The position numbers and the translations under genes are program-made. From JAMDEO01 sp963775295 (GTDB lineage Bacteria > Actinomycetota > Thermoleophilia > RBG-16-64-13): DNA of 30,451 bases. The stretch spans positions 1 to 30,451 of the forward strand of contig CAVZIK010000007.1 in the NCBI GenBank assembly GCA_963775295.1, given 5' to 3'. Below the pieces are notes generated by a model. It did no database searches. It saw only the letters and a program-made list of their open reading frames with translations, and was not told where the DNA came from. The stretch's first letter is position 1. The number at the start of each line of letters is the position of its first letter. Positions 8,561-14,964 of the stretch are shown one piece after another.

Positions 8561-8589
8561 TTGACGAACGCAACCGGCAGGACTATACT
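8561..8589 (+). promoter_or_regulatory. Strong sigma70-type promoter for a small antisense RNA
   Basis: TTGACG (8561-8566), exactly 17 bp, then TATACT (8584-8589): one mismatch from consensus in each box. It points away from the primase gene, whose start lies 13 bp to the left, and toward the terminator at 8646. Predicted start of transcription is about 8596. Confidence 0.7.
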
Positions 8590-8595
8590 TTTTGT

Positions 8596-8677
8596 AGCAG
8601 TTTGCCTAATGCTCTTGATACCAGCGGAGGGAATCTGCGGATTTGACGCCTCGGTTACAGCCGGGGCGTTTTCTTTT
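8596..8677 (+). ncRNA. Predicted counter-transcribed small RNA (about 80 nt)
   Basis: A near-consensus promoter (8561-8589) is followed about 50 nt after the predicted start by a strong intrinsic terminator (8646-8677). The transcript would fit wholly inside the gap between the HTH gene (stop at 8685, minus strand) and the primase gene (start about 8548, minus strand), so it is fully complementary to the leader of the primase mRNA. A 34-codon ORF from ATG 8610 runs through the terminator hairpin and lacks a ribosome site, which argues against a peptide. The arrangement matches antisense copy-control RNAs placed between cop and rep genes, as in pMV158-type plasmids. Confidence 0.6.
8646..8677 (+). 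terminator. Intrinsic terminator of the small RNA
   Basis: ACGCCTCGG (8646-8654), loop TTACAG, CCGGGGCGT (8661-8669): a 9-bp stem with one G-T wobble, followed by TTTTCTTTT. The T-run is on the plus strand only, so it ends a rightward transcript. The only plus-strand transcript I can propose here is the small RNA. Confidence 0.8.
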
Positions 8678-8684
8678 GGGCTCT

Positions 8685-8947
8685 TCATTGGCTACGCCCA
8701 GGGTCAGAAGTAGAGGACCGCTCACCGGCAGATATGAATGCTTCAAGCTCGCTCAGCCGGTATAGGACACGCTTGCGGCCGATCTTCAATATTTCGGCCC
8801 GCCTCCCGTTACTCGATACTTCTCCATCGTGCGGGGAGAGAGTCCTAGGTACAAGCGGCCCGCTTCAGTCGTCGAGTACAACGGATCGTGGTTTACAGTC
8901 TGCCTCTGGTAGCGGTTGGTCGTTGCCGGTGCGGATTGGTGGTTCAT
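8685..8947 (-). CDS. AlpA/excisionase-like HTH regulator, one frameshift
   Basis: ATG 8947 has GAAGG 4 bp upstream; a GTG at 9010 in the same frame has no ribosome site. The protein reads NHDPLYSTTEAGRLYLGLSP, RTMEKYRVTGGGPKY, then after a lost T near 8787 LKIGRKRVLYRLSELEAFI, and ends SDPGRSQ at a TGA (8685). This is the standard HTH_17 shape: a helix-turn-helix (TEAGRLYLGLSPRTMEKYR), the wing GGPKYLKIGRKRVLYR and a final helix. Such proteins act as excisionase, AlpA activator or repressor. It is the first gene of the minus-strand replication operon, whose promoter contains a palindrome, and it directly precedes the primase gene, so a copy-control or switch role is likely. Confidence 0.8.
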
Positions 8948-9075
8948 AGAACCTTCACTTTCTGGCTCACCTGAGCCGTTGGATTGGAACCCATCCCAAA
9001 TGACCGCCACCCCAACAAAAAAGGAGCAGCGATCTATGAAAGACCGCCACTCCAGTTCTTCTGGTGGTGACTCTA

Positions 9076-9102
9076 TTACGACTGGGCTTGTGTGAGTCGT
9101 AA
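9076..9102. repeat. 8-bp perfect inverted repeat in the operon leader
   Basis: TTACGACT (9076-9083) and AGTCGTAA (9095-9102), 11-nt loop. It lies just downstream of the predicted start (about 9112) of the HTH-primase operon, so it is either a leader hairpin or an operator. Confidence 0.55.
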
Positions 9103-9118
9103 CTCCTACGCTAGTTGC

Positions 9119-9147
9119 ATTCTATACACTAAGGTCGTGTATGTCAA
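9119..9147 (-). promoter_or_regulatory. Promoter of the HTH-primase operon with built-in operator
   Basis: On the minus strand, TTGACA (9142-9147), 17 bp, TAGAAT (9119-9124), a near-consensus sigma70-type promoter reading toward the HTH gene 170 bp away. The spacer holds a perfect inverted repeat: ATACAC (9124-9129), 7 bp, GTGTAT (9137-9142). A protein bound there would block polymerase, so this is a good repressor site; the HTH protein encoded downstream is the obvious candidate. The rest of 8948-9244 also contains the hairpin at 9076-9102 and AT-rich sequence without a recognised gene. Confidence 0.7.
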
Positions 9148-9244
9148 GCCTTAATACCGATGTATATGCAATTGTCATGGACCATAGTGCATAAATGTGC
9201 AGTGATTACCCTACAGAGAAGGGAGTGTCTTTCTGCGAAGCCGA

Positions 9245-10491
9245 CTATGCGTTTTCGTCATGACGGTCCAAGGCGCGGGCCAGTTCATCGGCTATCTTGT
9301 CCGCTGCCTCTCGCATTGGATCGGGCGCAAGGTGGGCGTAGCGCTGGGTTGTCGATGACTGACTGTGACCGAGCAGCCCACCCACGACCGGCAATCCGAG
9401 TCCGGCGCCAACACCGATAGAGGCGAAGGTATGCCGCAGGTCGTGAATCCTCACGTCGGATATATCAACGCGCGCCTGAGGAGTCAAGCGTCCCCTCTTA
9501 TCGCTTTGTCCTGGCGTTCAGGCTTGATAGGTCGGGCCAGTCGTGAAGACGTGCTGACGTCGAACTCCCAGGGATTACCACATCCGGTCTGTTGCCGTAT
9601 TCCGGAGAAGCTCGATAGTCGCGACGCAGAAACCAATTCGTTGTGCCGTCCCGTTTGCAGTCGGGAGAAACAGCACGCGAATGGCAGGGTCGAAAACGGG
9701 GCCATCCAGCGGAGGCACAGATCTCGTTCAGCCGCGCCCCGAAGTGAAAAAACAACAGCAGAAGCGGACAGCTAAGAGCGCTTCCGGGCTTTCTTGGTTC
9801 TCCGGGTCTGCGGGGTTCTCTGCTTCCGCTAGCGCATCCCCTAGCCATGCAAGCTCCACACTAGGAACAGATACCGATGCCGCTTTTCTTCCCTGTACTT
9901 CTGTACGTGTCGGCAGGGGTTCGACCCGTTGGGGCGGTACTCCCATCCCTCGGCTAGATTGAACATCGTAGACAGGAGCGCGCGTACCTTGTTGGCTTGG
10001 TAGGGATGAGATTCCTTCAAGTTCTGCGTGTAGCCTCTCCGCATCCTGGCGGGTTACCGCGTGGACCTTCCGTGTGCCCATGTCCGGCTCGACGTATTGC
10101 TCCCACATCCTGCGATCTTCGTGCAGGCTTCTAGGCTTCTTATGCAACTCGGCATGCTCGGCTAGGTAACGCTTGGCAAGGTCTGCCATTGTGGGTGCTT
10201 CCCTGCGTGCGTCGCGTTAGGGCTGCCGGGTCCTCTCCCCGCGCTACCGCACTCGCAGCATCTCTTGGGCTATCTTCCGGGCCTGGTCGGGGGTGAGTAT
10301 TCCGTGCTTACCTATCGAGATTCTACGGTCGCGGCCTTCGGAGTCGACGGTACTGGACCATATAGGTCTTAGGTTCCCGACGGTTTGACGCGAATCCCAA
10401 ACCCGGTGGTATCGCTATCCCAAGTGAATGCGTCTGTGCCTGCGGGTTGAAGCGAATCAACAAGCCGCTTGGTGATCTTCTCTCTTGCCAT
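9245..10491 (-). CDS. int: P4-type tyrosine integrase of the element, frameshifted
   Basis: About 415 residues when frames are joined, normal for the family. N-terminal arm-binding domain (DUF4102-like): ITKRLVDSL, FTWDSDTTGFGIRVKPSG, KTYMVQYR, RRISIGKHGILTPDQARKIA. Core-binding domain: MADLAKRYLAEHAELHKKPR, MGTRKVHAVTRQDAERLHAE, KVRALLSTMFNLAEGWEYR. Catalytic domain: first Arg in GARLNEIC, then IHDLRHTFASIG, GLLGHSQSSTTQRYAHL with the catalytic Tyr. At least five frame changes occur (near 10385, 10340, 10245, 10040, 9860-9480). The start at ATG 10491 is chosen because GGAGG sits 7 bp before it; ATG 10497 is too close. It abuts the tRNA-Thr attachment site and so is the enzyme that inserted the element. 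Confidence 0.9.
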
Positions 10492-10511
10492 CGGCATTCC
10501 TCCCGCATATC

Positions 10512-10531
10512 GGTAAGCACGGGGTAAGCAC
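10512..10531 (+). promoter_or_regulatory. Candidate integrase arm-type sites, right end
   Basis: Tandem GGTAAGCAC (10512-10520 and 10523-10531), 2 bp apart, between the integrase start and attR. The left end has the matching pair at 3068-3087 in the same orientation. Confidence 0.55.
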
Positions 10532-10641
10532 GCGAAGTCGTTTCAGAAGCGTAACACGCCGTTGATGGGCAGCAAGTGGAAAGAGCGAAAGTGCCGGTTT
10601 TGCGGCCGCTTTTAGGCTGGTGATTTGCTGGGATAACTGGT

Positions 10642-10685
10642 AAGCCGGCGTGGGGAATCGAACCCCAGACCTGCTCATTACGAGT
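10642..10685 (-). repeat. attR: 44-bp repeat overlapping tRNA-Thr
   Basis: Identical to 2984-3027. It covers the 3' part of the tRNA plus 2 bp beyond, so the element restores a full tRNA gene on insertion. Confidence 0.9.
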
Positions 10686-10715
10686 GAGCCGCTCTGCCAT
10701 CTGAGCTACGCCGGC
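10644..10715 (-). tRNA. tRNA-Thr (anticodon CGT)
   Basis: 72 nt fold as a cloverleaf: acceptor GCCGGCG/CGCCGGC, D-arm GCTC/GAGC, anticodon stem GCTCA/TGAGC with loop CTCGTAA (anticodon CGT, reads ACG), variable AGGTC, T-arm TGGGG-TTCGATT-CCCCA. CCA is not encoded. The 3' portion is the integration site of the element. Confidence 0.95.
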
Positions 10716-10861
10716 CTGAAAGAGCCGCGAGCAGCGCACCGGCAGGCGCCGGCCACTTCCGCGGGCGCCTTAGTTTAGAAGCTGGCGACCGACCTTACAA
10801 GTTGGCAGCTCGCGGCACGGCTCTCGGCGACCGAGATCGGACACGCCCCGATCGCCGGCGG

Positions 10862-11242
10862 TCAGGCTCCTTCGACGGCGGGGGGCGCCTTCTCCGGCCC
10901 CACGAGGATGTTCTCGCCTTCGACGTGCACTTCGTAGGTCCGAAGAGGCCGCGGGTGCCTGAGTAGTTTCCCGATGCTCAGCGTGGCGCCCTCCCAGTCG
11001 GTCCAGCGCAGCACCCGGCCGTCCTTCAGGTCGAACTGCGAGTGATGGCGTGGGCAGGTGAGGACCGAGCCTTCGAGCATCCCGTCGGGCAGATGACCTC
11101 CCATATGGGGGCACCTGGCGTCGGAGATGAAGTACTCGTCACCCACGTGGGCCACAAGCATCTCGTGGTCCTCCAACGAGGCCGCTTTCATCCCTCCGGC
11201 CTCGATCCCTGCAGTGGTGGTCAACGGAATGAAGCCTTCCAT
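10862..11242 (-). CDS. Rieske-type [2Fe-2S] ferredoxin
   Basis: 126 residues, complete. The cluster-binding motifs are CPHMGG (Cys-X-His) and CPRHHSQF (Cys-X-X-His) about 17 residues apart, within a Rieske fold (GDEYFISDARCPHMGGHLPD; SQFDLKDGRVLRW). It has no oxygenase domain, so it is a soluble small electron carrier, like ferredoxin components of dioxygenases or stand-alone Rieske proteins. ATG 11242 follows AGAAGGAGAGG. It lies 43 bp after the cupredoxin gene on the same strand, so the two probably form an electron-transfer operon; partners are not visible. Confidence 0.88.
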   Translation of the reverse strand: MEGFIPLTTTAGIEAGGMKAASLEDHEMLVAHVGDEYFISDARCPHMGGHLPDGMLEGSVLTCPRHHSQFDLKDGRVLRWTDWEGATLSIGKLLRHPRPLRTYEVHVEGENILVGPEKAPPAVEGA

Positions 11243-11285
11243 GTCCTCTCCTTCTTTGTGGTGTGGTCGCCGCTCTGCGGTGTCG

Positions 11286-11708
11286 CTACTGGACGGTGAC
11301 CGTGCCTGTCATCGTGGGGTGGATGCTGCAGTGGTAGGGATAGGTGCCGGCCTTCGCGAAGGTGAAACTGAAAGTGGCTCCATTGGCCAGATCACCGCTG
11401 TTGAATTCGCCGTTGTCCGCGACCACGGTGTGAGTGACGGAGTCTTGATTGGTCCAGGTCACGCTCTCCCCGGCCTTGATGGTCACGTCCGCCGGGTCGA
11501 AGGCGAAGTTCTTCATGACCACCTGCGCTCCACCGGTGCCGCCCGCGGCAGTGGTGCCGGGCGCCGCTGCTGTCGTCGTGGTCGCGGCGGTGCCACCGCA
11601 CGCGGCGACGAGAATGCCGATCATCAGGACGACGAGGCCGCACGCCACAACGGCGACTATCGGCGCCAACTTGGTGTGCCGGGCCTGCTCTTCCGCTGAA
11701 TGCCTCAC
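11286..11708 (-). CDS. Cupredoxin (plastocyanin-like) lipoprotein
   Basis: The start is GTG 11708, set by GGAGG 5 bp upstream; a GTG six codons earlier in the same frame precedes this ribosome site. A basic N-terminus is followed by a hydrophobic stretch ending in the lipobox ILVAAC, so the mature protein is membrane-anchored outside. After a Thr/Ala/Gly linker comes a cupredoxin domain: VVMKNFAFDPADVTIKAGES, VTWTNQDSVTHTVVAD and YPYHCSIHPTMTG, supplying His, Cys, His and Met ligands of a type 1 copper site. It probably carries electrons at the cell surface and is transcribed with the Rieske gene. It diverges from the arsenic operon; a functional link is not shown. Confidence 0.88.
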   Translation of the reverse strand: MRHSAEEQARHTKLAPIVAVVACGLVVLMIGILVAACGGTAATTTTAAAPGTTAAGGTGGAQVVMKNFAFDPADVTIKAGESVTWTNQDSVTHTVVADNGEFNSGDLANGATFSFTFAKAGTYPYHCSIHPTMTGTVTVQ

Positions 11709-11777
11709 GGAGTCCTCCTTCGCCACTTGGTTCCCGCGTCATGTACCCCGCGCAGGCACAAACCATGCGTCCAATAA

Positions 11778-11793
11778 AACCGTGCAAACGGTT
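11778..11793. promoter_or_regulatory. Palindrome between cupredoxin gene and acr3
   Basis: AACCGT (11778-11783), GCAA, ACGGTT (11788-11793): perfect 6-bp arms in the divergent promoter region, with TAAAAT at 11802-11807 as a possible -10 box for acr3. A likely operator, possibly for the ArsR encoded at the end of the operon. Confidence 0.45.
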
Positions 11794-11854
11794 ATACGTG
11801 ATAAAATAGGCCCATCGACATGCTGTGGCGCCGGCGGGTGATCGGGAGACGAGC

Positions 11855-12991
11855 GTGAAACGGCTGTCCTTCTTGGATAGGTTCCTCACTCTGTGGATCT
11901 TCCTGGCCATGGGCATCGGCGTGGGGGCCGGCTACGTCTGGCCGCAGATCGGCAAGGCCATCCAGAGCGCCTCGATCGGCACGACCTCCATCCCCATCGC
12001 GGTCGGTCTCATCGTGATGATGTATCCGCCGCTCGCCAAGGTGCACTACGAGGAACTGGGCGACGTCTTCCGCAACTGGAAGGTCCTTGGGCTGTCGCTC
12101 GTGCAGAACTGGATCATCGGCCCTGTCCTGATGTTCTTCCTGGCCATCCTGCTGCTTCACGACAAACCGGCGCTCATGCAGGGCGTCATCATGATCGGCC
12201 TCGCGCGCTGCATCGCCATGGTGATCGTGTGGAACCAACTGGCCAAAGGGGACAGCGAGTACGCCGCCGGGCTCGTCGCTTTCAACTCGATCTTCCAGGT
12301 GCTGTTCTACTCCGTCTACGCCTACGTCTTCATCACCGTGCTCCCGACCTGGTTCGGGCTCGAGGGGGTGGCGGTCGACGTCAGGATGGGGCAGATCGCC
12401 AAGAGCGTGGCCATCTACCTGGGCATCCCGTTCGTCGCGGGGATCCTCACGCGGTTCGTGCTGCTCCGATTCAAGCCCAAGGAGTGGTACGACAAGGAGT
12501 TCATCCCCCGCATCAGTCCCATCACGCTCATCGCGCTGCTCTTCACCATCCTCGTGATGTTCTCCCTCAAGGGCGAGATCATCGTGCAGTTGCCTCTGGA
12601 CGTGGTCCGGGTGGCCATCCCGCTCCTCATCTACTTCGTGGTCATGTTCTTCGTGAGCTTCTACATGGGCAAGCGGATCGGCGCCGACTACCGGCGGAGT
12701 ACCACCCTCGCCTTCACGGCGGCCTCCAACAACTTCGAACTGGCCATCGCAGTCGCTGTGGCAGTGTTCGGTCTGGGCTCGGCGCAGGCGTTTGCCGCTG
12801 TCGTCGGGCCGCTGGTCGAGGTGCCGGTGATGATCGGGCTGGTGAACGTCGCCTTCTGGTTCCAGCGCCGCTACTGGCCGGCCCGGGCCGACGTGCAGGC
12901 GGGACCCGCACTCCCCGGCAGCCAGGACCTCGGCTGCCCCACCACGATCTCTCACGTGCTTCCGAACTCCAACGACCCGAAAGGGGAATGA
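11855..12991 (+). CDS. acr3: ACR3-family arsenite efflux permease
   Basis: 378 residues from GTG 11855 (GGGAG 7 bp upstream); GTG 11825 in the same frame is a weaker choice. The protein is highly hydrophobic with about ten membrane helices. Family landmarks: IGLARCIAMVIVWNQLAKGD with the conserved thiolate Cys in helix 4, GLVAFNSIFQVLFYSVYAY, and SNNFELAIAVAVAVFGLGS with the conserved Glu in helix 9. It exports As(III) (and sometimes Sb(III)) driven by proton motive force. First gene of an operon: arsM follows after 3 bp, then a metallophosphoesterase and arsR. Confidence 0.95.
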   Translation: MKRLSFLDRFLTLWIFLAMGIGVGAGYVWPQIGKAIQSASIGTTSIPIAVGLIVMMYPPLAKVHYEELGDVFRNWKVLGLSLVQNWIIGPVLMFFLAILLLHDKPALMQGVIMIGLARCIAMVIVWNQLAKGDSEYAAGLVAFNSIFQVLFYSVYAYVFITVLPTWFGLEGVAVDVRMGQIAKSVAIYLGIPFVAGILTRFVLLRFKPKEWYDKEFIPRISPITLIALLFTILVMFSLKGEIIVQLPLDVVRVAIPLLIYFVVMFFVSFYMGKRIGADYRRSTTLAFTAASNNFELAIAVAVAVFGLGSAQAFAAVVGPLVEVPVMIGLVNVAFWFQRRYWPARADVQAGPALPGSQDLGCPTTISHVLPNSNDPKGE

Positions 12992-12994
12992 ACC

Positions 12995-13813
12995 ATGTCT
13001 CAACAACGAGATGCTGATCGCGTCCGAGACGCGGTGCGCGAGCGCTACGCGGAGGTGGCCAAGAGCGGATCTTCGTGCTGCTGCGGTTCATCCGCCGCCG
13101 AAGCCGACGCAGTAGAGGCCTACCTCACCCGCAAGACCGGGGACGAGGAGTCTGCCCGGCTCGGGTACTCCGAGGAGGAACTGGCGGCGGCGCCCGAGGG
13201 GGCGAACCTAGGCTTGGGCTGTGGCAACCCGCAGGCCATCGCCGCGTTGACCCCGGGCGAAGTGGTCATAGACCTTGGTGCCGGCGCCGGCTTCGATTGC
13301 TTCCTGGCCGCGCGGGCGGTGGGTCCCACCGGCGCGGTGATCGGCGTGGACATGACTCCCGAGATGGTCGGGCGGGCCCGCGAGATCGCCCGGAAGTCGG
13401 AATACGCGAACGTGGATTTCCGCCTGGGCGAGATCGAGCATCTGCCTGTGGCCGACAACACGGCCGACGTGATCATCTCCAACTGTGTGGTGAACCTGTC
13501 GCCGGACAAACAGGCGGTCTACAACGAAGCCTTCCGGGTGCTCAAGCCGGGCGGCCGGCTGGCGGTGAGCGACGTGGTGGCCACGGCAGAGCTACCGCAG
13601 GAATGGCGGGACGACATGCGCCTGCTCTCCGCCTGTATCTCGGGCGCTTCGAGCGTGGCCGAGGTAGAGGGCATGTTGCGGGCTGCCGGTTTCGTGGACA
13701 TCCTCATCGAGCCCAAGGATCAGAGCCGCGAGTTCATCCAGGACTGGGAGCCCGGGCGGAAGCTCGAGGACTATATCCTCTCGGCGAGCATGACTGCGAC
13801 GAAGCCCCGGTAG
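12995..13813 (+). CDS. arsM: Arsenite S-adenosylmethionine methyltransferase
   Basis: 272 residues. Class I methyltransferase fold with SAM motif VIDLGAGAGFDCFLAARAVG, acidic loop VIGVDMTPEMVGRAREIA and VLKPGGRLAVSDVV. ArsM landmarks are the N-terminal Cys cluster (GSSCCCG), GLGCGNPQAIAAL, and the arsenic-binding cysteines in ISNCVVNLSPDK and SACISGA. It methylates As(III) to mono-, di- or trimethyl species. ATG 12995 is preceded by GGGGA about 8 bp upstream. It overlaps or abuts its neighbours, so methylation and efflux genes are coexpressed. Confidence 0.95.
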   Translation: MSQQRDADRVRDAVRERYAEVAKSGSSCCCGSSAAEADAVEAYLTRKTGDEESARLGYSEEELAAAPEGANLGLGCGNPQAIAALTPGEVVIDLGAGAGFDCFLAARAVGPTGAVIGVDMTPEMVGRAREIARKSEYANVDFRLGEIEHLPVADNTADVIISNCVVNLSPDKQAVYNEAFRVLKPGGRLAVSDVVATAELPQEWRDDMRLLSACISGASSVAEVEGMLRAAGFVDILIEPKDQSREFIQDWEPGRKLEDYILSASMTATKPR

Positions 13814-13839
13814 TGGCGAGGATGGGCGGTCGGACTGAT

Positions 13840-14567
13840 ATGAGCGGCGAAAGCCTCGCGCTGTTCTCGGACATCCACGGGAACATCCGCGCCCTGGAGG
13901 CGGTCCTCGGCGAGCTGGATGCGCGCGGCCTCGAGAGACGGTACTGCCTGGGCGACCTCGTCGGCTACGGGGCGGACCCCAACGGCGTGATCGACCTGTT
14001 GCAGACTCGGGGTGTCCCCAGCCTGCTGGGCAACTACGACGAAGGCGTGGGCGGGGAGACGGGCGATTGCGGCTGCTTCTTCCCGGACGAGGAGGCCAAG
14101 CGCATCGGCGATGCTTCATACGCCTTCACGGTGCGCGCGGTCACGGCTGAGAACAAAGCCTTCCTCCGGGCCTTGCCCCGCGAGGCGCGTCTGGACCTGG
14201 CCGGCAAGAGGGTGCACCTGGTTCACGGCAGTCCGCGACGCATCAACGAGTACCTATTGCGGAATCGCGACGAACGCACGTACCTTCGCCTGGCAGAAGC
14301 CGAGACGGCCGACGTCCTTGCGTTCGGCCACACCCACGACCCCTGGTTCCGGCGGTACGGCGACACCCTGTTCGTGAACGTGGGCTCGGTCGGCCGGCCC
14401 AAGGACGGCGACCCCCGGGCCATGTACGCGGTCCTGCGGTCGGCACCCGGTGCCGCCGTCGAGGTCGAGATCGGCCGGGTCGGGTACGATGTGGAAGGGG
14501 CCGCCGCCGCATCGTCGCCGCGGGACTTCCGCCCGAGCTCGCCGCCAAGATCCGGGAGGGCCGCTGA
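13840..14567 (+). CDS. Calcineurin-like metallophosphoesterase in the ars operon, one frameshift
   Basis: About 242 residues. Metal-binding motifs of the YfcE/MJ0936-like phosphoesterase fold are in order: LFSDIHGN, CLGDLVGYGADPN, LLGNYDEG, LVHGSPR, FGHTHDPW. The unshifted frame ends at 14574 with an unnatural Ser/Arg/Pro tail; restoring one base in the GCC run near 14510 gives IVAAGLPPELAAKIREGR and a TGA at 14565-14567, 3 bp before arsR. ATG 13840 begins close to the first motif; ATG 13822 or GTG 13813 are alternatives, none with a strong ribosome site. Its place between arsM and arsR suggests a role tied to arsenic stress, but the substrate is unknown. Confidence 0.85.
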
Positions 14568-14570
14568 GGT

Positions 14571-14924
14571 ATGAGGTTGCTGAAGGACACTTTCAAAGCG
14601 CTGTCGGACGAGACCCGTCTGCAGATAATGACGCTGCTGCTCGAGAACGACGAACTGTGCGTGTGCGATCTCGTCGGGGCGCTCGGCCAGACCCAGTCGA
14701 AGATCTCCCGCCATCTTCGCTATCTGTACAACGCGGGCTTGGTGGAGGACCGTCGGGATGGGCTGTGGATGCACTACCGGCTGTCGAGCACTCTCACCGC
14801 CCAGCAGGCGACCATCGTGGAGGCTCTGGGCAAAGCTCTGGGCGACGAGCAGAAGGCGGAGTTGCGGACCGCTCTGCAGCGGTGGTTCGACGAGAAGGGC
14901 GGAACCGGAGCCTGCGGGCCGTAG
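14571..14924 (+). CDS. arsR: ArsR-family metalloregulator
   Basis: 117 residues: winged helix (LFKALSDETRLQIMTLLLEN; QTQSKISRHLRYLYNAGLVE; DRRDGLWMHYRL). The motif ELCVCDL at the start of the DNA-binding region gives the vicinal Cys pair typical of As(III)/Sb(III)-responsive ArsR proteins, and a further Cys lies near the C-terminus (GACGP). It would repress the operon until arsenite binds. Last gene of acr3-arsM-phosphoesterase-arsR, so it likely autoregulates through the promoter upstream of acr3. Confidence 0.92.
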   Translation: MRLLKDTFKALSDETRLQIMTLLLENDELCVCDLVGALGQTQSKISRHLRYLYNAGLVEDRRDGLWMHYRLSSTLTAQQATIVEALGKALGDEQKAELRTALQRWFDEKGGTGACGP

Positions 14925-14936
14925 CTTCGGACGAAC

Positions 14937-14958
14937 GGCGCGCAAAGCGCTTCGCGCC
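14937..14958. terminator. Hairpin between convergent arsR and tetR
   Basis: GGCGCG (14937-14942) pairs with CGCGCC (14953-14958); inside, AAGCGCTT continues the stem after a 2-nt bulge. There is no T-run, so it would be a weak or protein-assisted bidirectional terminator. Confidence 0.45.
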
Positions 14959-14964
14959 GGCCTG

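Larger units (their letters stand above)
2984..10685. mobile_element. Integrative element in tRNA-Thr (satellite-like or integrative plasmid)
   Basis: A perfect 44-bp direct repeat (2984-3027 and 10642-10685) bounds the element. The right copy is part of an intact tRNA-Thr gene and the left copy is its displaced 3' end, the usual result of tyrosine-integrase insertion. The integrase gene starts about 150 bp from the right repeat. Unit length is about 7,658 bp. Content: integrase, two small HTH (AlpA/Xis-like) proteins, primase-helicase, PC4-like protein, Xer-like recombinase, lipoprotein and small ORFs. No relaxase, FtsK/TraB-like translocase, type IV secretion, capsid or terminase gene was recognised. 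The int-alpA-primase core is that of PICI-type phage satellites, but an integrative plasmid is equally possible. Confidence 0.85.

Noticed and set aside
8610..8712. 34-codon ORF overlapping the predicted small RNA
   Set aside because: The intrinsic terminator lies inside it and there is no ribosome site, so a full-length message is unlikely.
9036..9095. 19-codon plus-strand ORF with an AAGGAG ribosome-site-like sequence
   Set aside because: Very short, no promoter seen, and opposite to the leader of the HTH-primase operon; not enough support.
11792..13006. Long His/Asp/Glu-rich minus-strand frame opposite acr3
   Set aside because: Composition is that of an antisense shadow of a hydrophobic membrane protein gene.
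14223..14964. Open minus-strand frame continuing from tetR through arsR and the phosphoesterase gene
   Set aside because: It lies opposite two well-supported genes and is explained by a lost base near the tetR C-terminus plus high GC, which keeps shadow frames open.
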